Assembly: GCF_019263745.1 (NCBI RefSeq)
Contig: NZ_CP077107.1
Coordinates: 1,860,001-1,924,000 of the forward strand
DNA length: 64,000 nt
Direction of reading: 5' to 3'
Source of the DNA: Methanospirillum hungatei
GTDB taxonomy: Archaea > Halobacteriota > Methanomicrobia > Methanomicrobiales > Methanospirillaceae
Shown here: positions 1 through 9,331 of the stretch, piece after piece
Layout: each line of letters begins with the position of its first letter
How positions within the stretch are numbered: position 1 is the first letter of the stretch
The notes under the pieces: generated by a model
What the model saw: only the letters and a program-made list of their open reading frames with translations
The model's database searches: none
What the model was told of the DNA's origin: nothing
Made by a program: the position numbers and the translations under genes

Positions 1-465
1 CAGAAGCTCTCCTGTAATGATTGGAACGATTATTGCTGCGATCCACCCTGTTCTTTCTCCACCGGTCAATTTTCCAAGATACCACATGACCGGGACGAGT
101 ATAAGAAATAGTAATGGGGGAACATATGATGCCATAACCATATTTTCAGGTCGAGTCACTGCCCCCAAAAGAACACAGAGAGTTGCACACAGGAAGGGGA
201 ACAAGGGACCCCAGTCAACATCTTTTCCTGTTGGATATGCAGTCATTGGATCAAACCATGCATATTCAGGGTAATTAGCTGTAATCTGCTCAATCTGCCT
301 CATCGAATACCAGGTATCCATAAAAATGAGCTTTTGAACAGGACCGTCGCCAAGATACTCCATTGGCAGAAACCGAAACCACAACCCAGTGAACGATGAT
401 AATAATACAAGAAGGATGAGAAGATAGGTGGAATGAGCTCGCACCCAGGACAAGTCCAACGTCAT
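1..465 (-). CDS. aglB: AglB/STT3-type oligosaccharyltransferase, N-terminal part (cut by window edge)
   Basis: The reverse strand is open from an ATG at 465 to the window edge (155 codons). The protein opens with a membrane helix (about residues 10-28), followed by an extracellular loop with the acidic motif MDTWYSMRQIEQ, then FDPMTAYPTG and DVDWGPLFP, and two more membrane segments. This layout (first acidic DxD-like motif in external loop 1, then a YPTG element) is diagnostic of the AglB/STT3 family, which transfers a lipid-linked glycan to Asn of secreted proteins such as archaellins and S-layer protein. The C-terminal WWDYG domain lies outside the window. It diverges from a flippase and a dolichol-phosphate-type glycosyltransferase, fitting an N-glycosylation locus. 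Family assignment is confident; only the N-terminal part is visible. Confidence 0.9.
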   Translation of the reverse strand, partial: MTLDLSWVRAHSTYLLILLVLLSSFTGLWFRFLPMEYLGDGPVQKLIFMDTWYSMRQIEQITANYPEYAWFDPMTAYPTGKDVDWGPLFPFLCATLCVLLGAVTRPENMVMASYVPPLLFLILVPVMWYLGKLTGGERTGWIAAIIVPIITGELL

Positions 466-773
466 CACAGACTATTTTGAGCTTTTTGTTTATAGTTGAT
501 AGCATTCCTTTTTGCATTATGTGTCCAAAAAAAGAAATACATTTCTTATGCGACCATTTTTAACCTTTACAAATACCGGACATTTATTTTTGAGAGATAA
601 TATATCTTCACTGAGTTGATAATGGATGACAATCCATATAATAAGTCATTCGGAGAAAATTTTTACATTTTAACATGTGCACCAATATCCTTTATTCACA
701 TACAGGATTCAGATAATCATTGAAAAAAGGCATTTACATCACCAGGCTCTCTATAATATCTTAAACACGGACC
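466..773. other. Divergent intergenic region between aglB and the flippase-like gene
   Basis: About 308 bases without a gene. It holds the aglB TATA box near 488-496 and, toward the plus-strand gene, an AT-rich stretch with TATAATATC at 752-760, about 20 nt before the ATG at 774, which may be that gene's promoter. The only other ORF touching it (290-517, minus) is a shadow of the aglB start. I see no RNA gene or repeat. Confidence 0.4.
488..496 (-). promoter_or_regulatory. TATA box of aglB
   Basis: On the minus strand CTATAAAC lies about 25-30 nt upstream of the aglB ATG at 465. Archaeal transcription starts about 25 nt downstream of the TATA box, so the mRNA would begin at or within a few bases of the start codon (leaderless). 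No Shine-Dalgarno sequence precedes the ATG, which fits. Confidence 0.45.
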
Positions 774-1724
774 ATGAAATTTGAATCTCTTTTTCAAATC
801 TTCAAAGAGAGAAAAAACGAATTATTCATCATTAAAGTAATCATCAGTTTAACTCTCATTGCATTTTTGGTATGGTCTTGTAACCTTCAATCAATAATAT
901 CCGAACTCCACTCCGTATCCCTGATATCACTTATTCCAGTTTTTTTTCTTTATGTTTTGACACTTTTTCTTTTATCTCTTCGCTGGCGTTATCTCCTCTG
1001 TTCGATGAATTACAAAATCTCCATAAATGAATCATTTTTAGCATTTTCAGCAGGAATATTACTTTCGGATATCTCTCCCGGAAGAATTGGCGATATGACA
1101 AGACCTTATTTTGTCAGGGATCACATCCCAATAAGCGTGGGTCTTGCATCGGTCATCCTGGACAGATATTGTGACTTTATTGGTAAAATTATATTTTGCG
1201 GATTGGCCGTCCTTCTTTTTTCTTCTTTATTTCCTCAGGAAATGACTATAATTTTTATCATAATCTCAATTATACCGGTATTCCTTTTAAGTATGTCCTG
1301 GATTTACATGGAAAAAGGGCTGACCTTTTTAAACCGGCCATCTTTACAAAGGATCCATCAATTTGGATCTGAAATACATTCGAGTTTAAAAAGACTTACA
1401 AACCCGAAACTCATTCTTCCAGTCGCAACCATGTGGACTATTTTTATAGCATTCATGCATGGTTTTCGGCTCATACTACTTGCTGAAATTCTGGGTTACT
1501 CACTACCCATAGTAGATATTACCATCCTGCAATCACTGGTTAGTTCTCTGGCTCTTGTTCCAATTACACTCTCGGGAATTGGTCTGGTTGAAGGAGGACT
1601 CACCGCTGTTTTTTCATCATATGGAATCCCCCTTGCTACCGGGGTGACTATTGCGGTTCTTGACAGAATAATAACAGTATGTGTTCATATCATATGCGGG
1701 GCAAGGTATGTTATTAAAAAATGA
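774..1724 (+). CDS. Flippase-like membrane protein, LPG synthase TM / UPF0104 family
   Basis: A 316-residue polytopic membrane protein with about seven to eight hydrophobic segments. The conserved block SPGRIGDMTRPYFVRDH (about residues 102-118) followed by ILDRYCDFIGK is the hallmark of the lysylphosphatidylglycerol-synthase transmembrane family (UPF0104). In archaea such proteins often sit beside dolichol-phosphate glycosyltransferases and may help flip lipid-linked sugars; that role is inferred from context, not shown. The ATG at 774 is the first in frame. A dolichol-phosphate-type GT2 follows 75 bases downstream, and a second flippase/GT2 pair lies at 25777-27444. Confidence 0.8.
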   Translation: MKFESLFQIFKERKNELFIIKVIISLTLIAFLVWSCNLQSIISELHSVSLISLIPVFFLYVLTLFLLSLRWRYLLCSMNYKISINESFLAFSAGILLSDISPGRIGDMTRPYFVRDHIPISVGLASVILDRYCDFIGKIIFCGLAVLLFSSLFPQEMTIIFIIISIIPVFLLSMSWIYMEKGLTFLNRPSLQRIHQFGSEIHSSLKRLTNPKLILPVATMWTIFIAFMHGFRLILLAEILGYSLPIVDITILQSLVSSLALVPITLSGIGLVEGGLTAVFSSYGIPLATGVTIAVLDRIITVCVHIICGARYVIKK

Positions 1725-1799
1725 ATTGGTCTTCTTAAACGAAGATTAGAATGGTTTATCATAGATATGACAGAAAATGAATGTATAGGTTTTAGATAA

Positions 1800-2945
1800 A
1801 TGACTCCACTTGTCTCGATTATCATCCCGGCTCTGAATGAAGAAGATACGATTGGTTCCTGTCTGGAAAAAGTGAAAGCAGGATGTCTGAAAAAAAATAT
1901 TTCATATGAGATTATTGTAGCCGATTCGTCAACCGATGCCACCCCGGAGATTGCTCGTGAACATGGGGCACGGGTCATCAAACCAAAGAAACGGGGATAC
2001 GGAAATGCTTATTTATCAGCTTTTTCCCATGCACATGGAGAAATCATTGTTATCGGTGATGCTGATGATACCTATGATTTTTCCATTATTCCAGAACTGA
2101 TTCAACCAATAATCCGTGGAAAGGCAGATTTAGTCATAGGGTCCCGATTAAAAGGAGAAATTCTGCCGAATTCAATGCCATGGCTCCATCAATATATTGG
2201 GAATCCTCTTCTCACCAGGTTACTCAATTTTACATTTCATTCCCGGTTTAGTGATACACATAGTGGAATGAGAGCAATTAGCAAAGAAGCATTGGGAAGA
2301 TTACAGTTGCATACAGGAGGGATGGAGTTTGCATCTGAAATGCTTATTGAAGCTGCACGAAAAGGTCTTGTTGTTGAGGAAATCCCAATTATCTACTATC
2401 CCAGAAAAAGCCCTTCGAAATTACATAGTTTTGCAGATGGATGGCGACATATACGGTTCATTCTACTCTTACGTCCATTGAGATTTTTGATTGTACCCGG
2501 ACTTGTCTTTATCATCACCGGATTATTACTCATGGGAGTAGTAAGTTTTTCCAGAACTGTAGAGTTACAGGGCCTTCATTCATTTATTCTGGGAGACATT
2601 TTCATGCTCGGAGGCCTGCAGTTTCTTTTTTCCGGGCTTGTGATGAAATCATATAGTGTAACACACCGGTTAGATGACTGTGGTCCATGGTTTTCCCGTA
2701 TTCTTAAATACCATTCATTAGAGAAGATTCTGGTTATTGGGTTTATCTTTATGGCTGCAGGTTTTTTGAGTGGATTGTATATATTAGTAAATTATGTGAC
2801 AACTACAGGTCCACTTATGCAGATTACCAACGCTGTATTATCACTTACCAGCGTAATAATCGGACTACAATTAATCTTTACTGCGCTCCATGTAAGTATG
2901 ATGCTTCTGCGTTGTGAACGGGAGGGCTGCGGATTTTTGGGATAA
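1800..2945 (+). CDS. Membrane-anchored GT2 glycosyltransferase, dolichyl-phosphate sugar synthase type
   Basis: A 381-residue protein. The N-terminal about 230 residues form a GT2 GT-A domain: VSIIIPALNEEDTIG at the start, VADSSTDAT, and GDADDTYDF (about residues 81-89) as the DxD-type metal/nucleotide-binding region, then FSDTHSGMRAI, typical of the DPM1/AglD branch. Four hydrophobic segments follow in the C-terminal 140 residues, the usual membrane anchor of archaeal DPM-like enzymes. It probably charges a polyprenyl phosphate with a sugar at the cytoplasmic face. The sugar cannot be deduced. Downstream is a convergent gene, so this is the last gene of its unit. Confidence 0.85.
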   Translation: MTPLVSIIIPALNEEDTIGSCLEKVKAGCLKKNISYEIIVADSSTDATPEIAREHGARVIKPKKRGYGNAYLSAFSHAHGEIIVIGDADDTYDFSIIPELIQPIIRGKADLVIGSRLKGEILPNSMPWLHQYIGNPLLTRLLNFTFHSRFSDTHSGMRAISKEALGRLQLHTGGMEFASEMLIEAARKGLVVEEIPIIYYPRKSPSKLHSFADGWRHIRFILLLRPLRFLIVPGLVFIITGLLLMGVVSFSRTVELQGLHSFILGDIFMLGGLQFLFSGLVMKSYSVTHRLDDCGPWFSRILKYHSLEKILVIGFIFMAAGFLSGLYILVNYVTTTGPLMQITNAVLSLTSVIIGLQLIFTALHVSMMLLRCEREGCGFLG

Positions 2946-2999
2946 ATTATACCAGATTTTCCTTTATTGGTTTATGATAAAAATGCAATATTTTTCATA

Positions 3000-4577
3000 C
3001 TATTCTCCCATACCCAATTTCTCTGGCTCTTGAACCTCCCATCTCACAATGTTTCGGCTTTCTGGATCAAAAACAATTCCAATTTCATATATAGGGAGAA
3101 TATCTTTTCGATATTTCTCTGCATATCCTTTTTTCCGAAGTTGTTCAAGTGGGTTTTCTATTTTTTCCCGATTTGATCCTAATACTTTAAATTCAAACAA
3201 CCAAATTGCTTTATTCGTCTTTATTGTGAGATCTATCTGCCCAAGATTTGTAGTGTCCTCTGGTATTACTTCATATCCAAGACTTGCAAAATACGTATAT
3301 ATAACACTCGCATAATATCCCTCAAACCGGGAGATATGGTTTTTCCGATACCAATCATGAGGAATCGAGGCGAAAAAAGCATGGAACAGAGTATGTAATC
3401 CGGATATATCGCCCGCATCAAGGAGAGCATAAAGACGATCACGATTTTCGGGAGCGTTTCTTCCACTCAGTGCTTCAGAGAAGAGTGTATTTAATGAAGT
3501 CCGAACCTCAATATTTGGAAATCCTAGCACACACCGAAGACCCCGGACAAGATCCGCAGACCATTCTTTTATAGTCAGATACCCACTCTGAAAGAGAAGT
3601 GTCTCCATTCTGATGTGTTCCGGATCAAATGAGCCAAGGATCTCTTCACCGGTTATTAATCCATCATAATCTGCAGGGAGGCGAGGGTCAGTTTTCCAGA
3701 TTTTTATGAGGAATGACGGTGTTCCGGTCTCAAACCAATAAGGTCTAAATATACCCTGATCCAGAAACAAAAGGATATCAAAAGGATTGTAGACAGATTC
3801 ACCGGTCCAGGAGTACCCATTATACCATCTGGAGATGTCATGAATGTCATACCCAGAGATCCTGTCGCCAAAAACGTTGATTAGATCCTGTCCCGTGTAT
3901 CCACAAATAGATGAATATCGTGTGTCTATGGTGATGTCTTTCAGATTATTCAGGCCTGAGAAAATCCCTGTTTTTACAAATTTTGAGACCCCGGTCAGGA
4001 ATACAAATCGCAGGTGAAGATCAAGTGGTTTTATCGCTCCGTAAAAATCCTTGAGAATATCACGCATTTTAGCCGAAAGAGATGGATCTTCAAGATTGTC
4101 AAGAATTGGTTTATCATATTCATCGATGAGGATCACAATTGGGCTTTTTGTCTTTGATGCAATATTTGGAATAAGATAGAAAAGCCGTTCTCCAGGAGAA
4201 CCGTGAGTTTTTTCGGTTTGGTATTGTTCCTCCCACTGGTCTAATATCCGGTCAAGCCTTCCGATGAGATCCTGTTCGATTCTAAAGGTTCCACCAGCAA
4301 AATCAACTCGCAGGACAGGGTACACCTTCTCAAAATCCCATCCGGATTCAGGAGTTGTAAGATATAATCCAGAAAATAGTTCCACTTTCCCAGAGAAGGC
4401 ACAATCGATGGTGTCAATAAACAGGCTTTTTCCAAACCTGCGAGGCCGGGAGAGAAAATAGTATGATCCATTCCGAACGATATCAGAAATAAAGGGCGTT
4501 TTGTCAACATATGCATACCCACCGGTTCGGATCTTTTCAAAAGACTGTATTCCAATGGGAAGTTTCTGAGAGACCAT
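3000..4577 (-). CDS. AAA-ATPase-like protein with C-terminal PD-(D/E)XK nuclease-family domain (DUF1703)
   Basis: A 525-residue protein of the AAA-ATPase_like/DUF1703 type. Residues 1-210 are the ATPase-like part: YVDKTPFI, the P-loop-like RPRRFGKSLFID (Lys near residue 50) and Walker-B-like VILIDEYDKPI (about 146-156). The C-terminal part (about 415-500) has GQIDLTIK followed by WLFEFKV, the D and ExK elements of the PD-(D/E)XK fold. The family is widespread in anaerobes and its role is unknown; a nuclease or defence-type function is inference. A close paralogue lies at 46176-47729 and a more distant one at 50836-52533. ATG at 4577 is kept because the conserved LPIGIQSFEKIR follows at once. 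Confidence 0.85.
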   Translation of the reverse strand: MVSQKLPIGIQSFEKIRTGGYAYVDKTPFISDIVRNGSYYFLSRPRRFGKSLFIDTIDCAFSGKVELFSGLYLTTPESGWDFEKVYPVLRVDFAGGTFRIEQDLIGRLDRILDQWEEQYQTEKTHGSPGERLFYLIPNIASKTKSPIVILIDEYDKPILDNLEDPSLSAKMRDILKDFYGAIKPLDLHLRFVFLTGVSKFVKTGIFSGLNNLKDITIDTRYSSICGYTGQDLINVFGDRISGYDIHDISRWYNGYSWTGESVYNPFDILLFLDQGIFRPYWFETGTPSFLIKIWKTDPRLPADYDGLITGEEILGSFDPEHIRMETLLFQSGYLTIKEWSADLVRGLRCVLGFPNIEVRTSLNTLFSEALSGRNAPENRDRLYALLDAGDISGLHTLFHAFFASIPHDWYRKNHISRFEGYYASVIYTYFASLGYEVIPEDTTNLGQIDLTIKTNKAIWLFEFKVLGSNREKIENPLEQLRKKGYAEKYRKDILPIYEIGIVFDPESRNIVRWEVQEPEKLGMGE

Positions 4578-4639
4578 ATCTGTTATGATATTAATTGCAG
4601 GATATCATCAGATTTGTTATAATTTTTTTTTTGTGATTA

Positions 4640-4741
4640 TCAAAAAAAGGAAAGTGAAGGTCTGGAGCGAATAAATTCTCTGACAAGAGTTGTCTTACCC
4701 ATTTGTCTTCCTCCAGTGATAACGAGAAATGAGAAAGTTAT
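4640..4741 (-). pseudogene. Orphan P-loop fragment of an AAA_14-type ATPase
   Basis: The reverse strand between an in-frame TAA (4742-4744) and TGA (4640-4642) encodes about 33 residues including FLVITGGRQMGKTTLVREFI, a clear Walker A motif as found at the N terminus of AAA_14/DUF4143 ATPases (usual form GxRQxGKTT). There is no start codon and nothing else of the ATPase remains. It sits between the DUF1703 gene and the 3' end of rfbB, so it is read as a decayed gene remnant. Confidence 0.5.
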
Positions 4742-4749
4742 TTACTGGC

Positions 4750-5805
4750 TCATCCATAATTTTTCTTGTAAAAACTCTGGTATTCACCGGAGATCACACT
4801 TTTCACCCAATTTCGATGTACCAGATACCATTGGATTGTGTTCCGGATTCCTTCTTCAAAAGAAGTTTCTGGTACCCACCCTAATTCCCGCTGGATTTTT
4901 GAGGCATCTATTGCATATCTCCGGTCATGACCGAGCCTGTCGGTAACATACGATATCAGGTCTTCATTGATATCCGAATCTCCAGTCATTTCACTAAGAA
5001 ACTGCAATATTGTCTTTACAATAAAGATATTTTCCCGTTCATTTGAACCACCGATATTGTATACTTCACCCGCTTTTCCTTTATGAAAAGCTAGGTCTAT
5101 TGCACGGCAATGATCCATGACATAGAGCCAGTCGCGGATCTGTCGGCCATCTCCATATACCGGAATGGACTGATGATCCAAGGCCCGGGTGATTATCAAA
5201 GGGATGAGTTTTTCCGGGAATTGATATGGCCCATAATTATTCGAGCATCGGGTGATGACCACAGGCATGCTAAAGGTATCATGATATGCTTTTACAATGA
5301 GATCTGATCCTGCTTTACTTGCTGAATAGGGACTATGGGGATCAAGTGGAGTTGTCTCTCTGAAGAGACCATCCGGGCCGAGTGCGCCATAGACCTCGTC
5401 GGTGGATACCTGAAGAAATGTGGTGTTCTCTTTCCATTTTCCATCCCTCAGCCATGCTGTTTTTGCTGCATCAAGGAGCGTATGTGTCCCCAGGATGTTT
5501 GTTCGTAGGAATATGGCAGGATCATGTATGGATCTATCCACATGTGATTCTGCTGCAAAATTGATAACTCCCTGAATGTCATAGCGATTGAATGTAGCTT
5601 TGATCTGTTCAGGATCCGTTATATCTCCTTTCACAAAATGAAATCTCTTCTTCTCCCCTTCTGGGATATTACTTAAATTGTCAAGATTTCCTGCATATGT
5701 AAGAGCATCAAAACCAATTAGGGAGTCACCTGGATGGTCTTTGAGGTACTGGTAGACAAAATTTGAGCCAATAAAACCAGCTACTCCGGTAACAAGAATA
5801 TTCAT
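4750..5805 (-). CDS. rfbB: dTDP-glucose 4,6-dehydratase
   Basis: About 351 residues, an extended short-chain dehydrogenase. It has the NAD-binding GVAGFIGSNF at the N terminus, VSTDEVYGAL and the catalytic YSASKAGSD (Tyr-x3-Lys), and GDGRQIRDWLYV, all typical of RfbB. It converts dTDP-glucose to dTDP-4-keto-6-deoxyglucose, the second step to dTDP-L-rhamnose. The open frame extends seven codons upstream to 5826, but the family starts at MNILVTG, so the ATG at 5805 is chosen; AAGGA precedes it by about 7 nt. It begins just after the stop of rfbD, the last gene of the rfbACDB operon. Confidence 0.93.
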   Translation of the reverse strand: MNILVTGVAGFIGSNFVYQYLKDHPGDSLIGFDALTYAGNLDNLSNIPEGEKKRFHFVKGDITDPEQIKATFNRYDIQGVINFAAESHVDRSIHDPAIFLRTNILGTHTLLDAAKTAWLRDGKWKENTTFLQVSTDEVYGALGPDGLFRETTPLDPHSPYSASKAGSDLIVKAYHDTFSMPVVITRCSNNYGPYQFPEKLIPLIITRALDHQSIPVYGDGRQIRDWLYVMDHCRAIDLAFHKGKAGEVYNIGGSNERENIFIVKTILQFLSEMTGDSDINEDLISYVTDRLGHDRRYAIDASKIQRELGWVPETSFEEGIRNTIQWYLVHRNWVKSVISGEYQSFYKKNYG

Positions 5806-5806
5806 G

Positions 5807-6655
5807 TTATATCCTTCCAATTTCATGTAAAAAGCGATCGACTGCGTCCTGCCATGAAGGCATAGTGTATCCCATTACCTGGGTAATTCCAAAGTTATCA
5901 AGTGCTGAAAAACTGGGACGAATGGCGGGTGTTTTAAATTCACCACTTTTTCCAGGAACAAGATCCCCTGTCCATCCTATTTTTTGAAGGATGTATGAAG
6001 CAAAATCGTATCTTGAACAAAACCCTGCATTGGTGCAATGATATAATCCATATTGACCGGTTTTAATGAGATCAAGAGTCGCTTTTGCAAGATCATAAGT
6101 ATAGGTTGGTGATGATATCTGATCATCGACAACGGTAATTAAATCCTGTTTTTCACTCCATTCCAGAACCTTTTTGACAAAATTCATGTTTCCAGACCCA
6201 AACACCCATGAGATTCGAATGAGATAATAGGAATGTGCATGCCTCAAAACCTGCTGCTCTCCCAGGAGTTTGCTCTCCCCATATTTGCTTATTGGTGTGG
6301 GAAAGTCTACAATTGTATATGGTCTATCTATCTGACCATTAAAGACATAATCCGTAGAATAATGGACCAGAACTGCACCGACCATGTTCGCTGCCAGGGC
6401 AAGGTTCTTCGGTCCTGTTCCATTAACAAAAAATGCCTTCTCCCATTCTTTTTCTGCCATATCAACAGCATTGTATGCAGCACAATTAACAATGAAATCA
6501 GGGTGAGTTTTACTCACATACTCAAGCACAGTATAATAATCAGTGATGTCAAGATCCTGGGAACTACATGGCAGGACTTCATATCGACTTCTTCTACATA
6601 AATTCGTCATATCCTGACCAAGCTGACCATGGGCACCAGTAATGAGCAGTTTCAT
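5807..6655 (-). CDS. rfbD: dTDP-4-dehydrorhamnose reductase
   Basis: 282 residues with the NADPH-binding GAHGQLGQD at the N terminus, STDYVFNG (about residues 104-111) and the catalytic-type YGESKLLGE (Tyr-x3-Lys). These are diagnostic of RfbD/RmlD, which reduces dTDP-4-keto-L-rhamnose to dTDP-L-rhamnose in the last pathway step. The length is normal for the family. It lies 6 nt after rfbC and abuts rfbB, so it is translated from the same polycistronic message. Confidence 0.93.
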   Translation of the reverse strand: MKLLITGAHGQLGQDMTNLCRRSRYEVLPCSSQDLDITDYYTVLEYVSKTHPDFIVNCAAYNAVDMAEKEWEKAFFVNGTGPKNLALAANMVGAVLVHYSTDYVFNGQIDRPYTIVDFPTPISKYGESKLLGEQQVLRHAHSYYLIRISWVFGSGNMNFVKKVLEWSEKQDLITVVDDQISSPTYTYDLAKATLDLIKTGQYGLYHCTNAGFCSRYDFASYILQKIGWTGDLVPGKSGEFKTPAIRPSFSALDNFGITQVMGYTMPSWQDAVDRFLHEIGRI

Positions 6656-6661
6656 GATCTT

Positions 6662-7240
6662 CTAATCCTGGTTGTATAGAAAAGGTGATTTAAGTTCAGC
6701 AAGAGTTGGGTGAATGGTGTCTTTTTCAGATAATATTGGAGATTTTAAACCAATAACGTCAAGGGGCCAGGGTATGGAAAGGGTTGGATCATTCCAGTGG
6801 AGTCCTGCATCTCCCACAGGATAATAGAAATCAGTAACTTTGTACATCACTTCAGTATTATCCTGCAAAACAAGAAATCCATGCGCAAACCCGGTTGGAA
6901 CAAAAAGCATCGCTGGATGTTCCTCACTGAGGATTACTGCAAAATGTTCTCCAAAGGTTGGGGATCCTACCCGGATATCTACCGCTACATCATAGATAGA
7001 ACCCTTTAGGACACGGACCAGTTTTCCCTGTGCATGAGGGTATTGATAATGAAGACCACGAAGCACACCTTTTTGCGACTTTGAATGATTATCCTGGACG
7101 AACTCGTCAATAATACCTGCCTGAGAGAAATCATTTTTATTGTAACTCTCCACAAAGAATCCCCGCGAGTCTTTAAAAAACTGGGGTTCCATAAGAAGGA
7201 CTCCATCAAGAGTTGTTTGTTTTACGGTAATTTTTCCCAT
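6662..7240 (-). CDS. rfbC: dTDP-4-dehydrorhamnose 3,5-epimerase
   Basis: 192 residues, the normal length for RfbC. The cupin-fold signature VLRGLHYQ with the catalytic His and GFAHGFLVL are present, as is DSRGFFVESYN near the N terminus. The enzyme epimerises C3 and C5 of dTDP-4-keto-6-deoxyglucose. Its ATG at 7240 directly follows the rfbA stop at 7241-7243, so the two genes are tightly coupled. Confidence 0.93.
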   Translation of the reverse strand: MGKITVKQTTLDGVLLMEPQFFKDSRGFFVESYNKNDFSQAGIIDEFVQDNHSKSQKGVLRGLHYQYPHAQGKLVRVLKGSIYDVAVDIRVGSPTFGEHFAVILSEEHPAMLFVPTGFAHGFLVLQDNTEVMYKVTDFYYPVGDAGLHWNDPTLSIPWPLDVIGLKSPILSEKDTIHPTLAELKSPFLYNQD

Positions 7241-8125
7241 TTATTCCCTTCTATTTCCATTGGCAAGAGCAATCAGGTATTGGCCATATTCAGTTTTATC
7301 CAGACAATTTGCCAACTCTAAAAGTTGATTGCGGGTAATATACCCCTGCTGGTATGCGATCTCTTCAATACAGGCTACGTACAGTCCTTGTCTTTTTTGA
7401 ATTGTCTCTATGAATTGAGCGGCTTCAAGGAGAGAGTCATGAGTCCCGGAATCAAGCCATGCCATCCCTCTACCAAAAAGTTCCACCTTCAGGTTTCCCT
7501 TTTCCAGATATTTTTTATTTACATCAGTAATCTCAATTTCTCCACGTGCTGAGGGTTTCAGATTTTTCGCAATGGATACTACGTCATTATCATAGAAATA
7601 TAAACCAGGAACAGCAAAGTGGGATTTTGGTTTTTGGGGTTTTTCTTCAATTGAGATGGCGTTTCCATCCAAATCAAATTCGACAACACCAAATGCTGTG
7701 GGATCTCGGACATAATATCCAAAAATTGTTGCTCCGCTTTCATGTGCCACAGCCCGTTTGAGAATTTCAGAAAAGTGCTGACCATAAAATATGTTATCAC
7801 CCAATATCAGGGCAACCCGGTCAGAACCAATAAACTTTTCTCCAACAATAAATGCATCTGCGAGTCCTCGTGGCTCCTCCTGGATTGCATAAGAAAGAGA
7901 GAGGCCTAATTGTTTCCCATCTCCAAAGAGTTCCTCATATAGTGGAAGATCACGAGGGGTAGAGATGAGCAAAATCTCTTTTATCCCGGATAACATGAGA
8001 ATGGAGAGGGGATAATAAATCAGAGGTTTATCATAAACCGGAAGCAGGTGCTTTGATATTGTCTTTGTCAAAGGGTACAGTCGAGTTCCTGCTCCTCCGG
8101 CAAGAATAATTCCTTTTATCGTCAC
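7241..8125 (-). CDS. rfbA: Glucose-1-phosphate thymidylyltransferase
   Basis: 294 residues, first gene of the dTDP-rhamnose operon. The nucleotidyltransferase signature [11 protein letters not shown] is at residues 10-20, followed by [17 protein letters not shown], and ILGDNIFYG carries the metal-binding Asp; all are typical of RfbA/RmlA. It joins dTTP and glucose-1-phosphate. The start is a GTG at 8125; no in-frame ATG is close and the sequence from residue 4 (KGIILAGG) matches the usual N terminus. No Shine-Dalgarno is visible and a TATA box lies about 20-25 nt upstream, suggesting a leaderless message. Confidence 0.92.
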   Translation of the reverse strand: MTIKGIILAGGAGTRLYPLTKTISKHLLPVYDKPLIYYPLSILMLSGIKEILLISTPRDLPLYEELFGDGKQLGLSLSYAIQEEPRGLADAFIVGEKFIGSDRVALILGDNIFYGQHFSEILKRAVAHESGATIFGYYVRDPTAFGVVEFDLDGNAISIEEKPQKPKSHFAVPGLYFYDNDVVSIAKNLKPSARGEIEITDVNKKYLEKGNLKVELFGRGMAWLDSGTHDSLLEAAQFIETIQKRQGLYVACIEEIAYQQGYITRNQLLELANCLDKTEYGQYLIALANGNRRE

Positions 8126-8143
8126 AAGTCATCAATGAGGTGG

Positions 8144-8151
8144 TATAATAA
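8144..8151 (-). promoter_or_regulatory. TATA box of the rfbACDB operon
   Basis: On the minus strand TTATTATA lies about 19-26 nt upstream of the rfbA GTG, in the 63-base gap between the divergent rfbA and the GT4 gene. This spacing predicts transcription starting very close to the start codon. Confidence 0.35.
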
Positions 8152-8188
8152 GTGTTAGATTAAATCATAATAATATCTTGGCTCTTGC

Positions 8189-9331
8189 ATGAACATTTAT
8201 GCTTCATTACACCGATTAATAATTCAGATTTGTGTGAAAGTCGCTATTTTTCATGACTATTTTTCAACTATTGGCGGGGGTGAAAGAGTGGTTATGGCAA
8301 TTGCAAATTGCCTTCATGCAGATATCTATACTACTGATTGTTCAATGCCAGAATGGTTTGATCCTTTGAAAAAAACTCATTCATTAGGAGAAGTATCAGA
8401 AAAGCCTTTTTTGAGACAGATGGGAGCGGCGAAACTGTTTTGGCAGAGCGATCTGTCAGATAAGTATGATATGTTTGTTTTTAGTGGAAACTGGGCTCAT
8501 CATGCCTCCCGAAATCATAATCCTTCACTTTATTACTGTCATACACCAATAAGGGCACTCTATGATCTGTACCCGGTTTTTCAAAATCGCTTCCCATATC
8601 CGATTAGAACCGCATTCTCGAGTTGGGCATCGGTCATGAGAGTCCTGGATAGGCAATCAATAAAGAAAATTGATGGCATTGTTGCAAATTCGAAAAATGT
8701 TCAAGGACGAATCAGACAATATTACTTCCGTGAAGCCCCTGTCATATACCCTCCAGTTGATACGTCCCTTTATTCCTGTCGAGAGTGTGAGAACTATTGG
8801 TTGTCAGTAAATCGTCTTTATCCGGAAAAACGGATTGATCTTCAGATTGAAGCATTCTCCCATATGCCTGACCAAAACCTGATCATTGTTGGCGGTACAA
8901 GTTCAGGAGATCATGCAGCTCCGTACTCTCAATATATCAGAAGAATCGCCGATACGCATAGCAACGTCACAATTCTTGGTCAAATTCCGGATTTTGAATT
9001 AATAAATCTTTATTCACACTGCCGAGGACTCATATGTACAGCGATTGATGAAGATTTTGGAATTACTCCATTAGAAGCAATGGCGAGTGGAAAACCAGTT
9101 ATCGCCGTTGCAGAAGGGGGATTTGTTGAGACTGTCACCCCGGAATGCGGGAAGTTAATACAACCTGATGTGAAATCAATTATTGAGGCAGTGGAAAAAA
9201 TATCCCGTCATCCGGAAACATATCTTGAAGCCTGTAAGATGAGAGCATCTGAATTTGATATTAAGATCTTTAATACTGCTATCATCAATGCAGTGACAAA
9301 AACTTATGAAACATGGTCACATTCAGTATAA
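8189..9331 (+). CDS. GT4-family glycosyltransferase
   Basis: 380 residues. The N-terminal Rossmann half holds VAIFHDYFSTIGGGERV and the C-terminal half the GT4 signature EDFGITPLEAMASGKPV with the E-x7-E catalytic/donor-binding pair, preceded by VNRLYPEKRIDLQIEAF. It transfers a sugar from a nucleotide donor during glycan assembly; substrate unknown. Family members normally begin at the residue equivalent to the GTG at 8234 (VKVAIFHDY), so the true start may be there rather than the ATG at 8189. It begins the plus-strand export cluster and overlaps the next gene by 19 bases. Confidence 0.85.
   Translation: MNIYASLHRLIIQICVKVAIFHDYFSTIGGGERVVMAIANCLHADIYTTDCSMPEWFDPLKKTHSLGEVSEKPFLRQMGAAKLFWQSDLSDKYDMFVFSGNWAHHASRNHNPSLYYCHTPIRALYDLYPVFQNRFPYPIRTAFSSWASVMRVLDRQSIKKIDGIVANSKNVQGRIRQYYFREAPVIYPPVDTSLYSCRECENYWLSVNRLYPEKRIDLQIEAFSHMPDQNLIIVGGTSSGDHAAPYSQYIRRIADTHSNVTILGQIPDFELINLYSHCRGLICTAIDEDFGITPLEAMASGKPVIAVAEGGFVETVTPECGKLIQPDVKSIIEAVEKISRHPETYLEACKMRASEFDIKIFNTAIINAVTKTYETWSHSV

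Noticed and set aside
17-274. An 85-codon ORF on the plus strand at the left edge
   Set aside because: It is antisense to the clear AglB reading frame and has no homology that I recognise.
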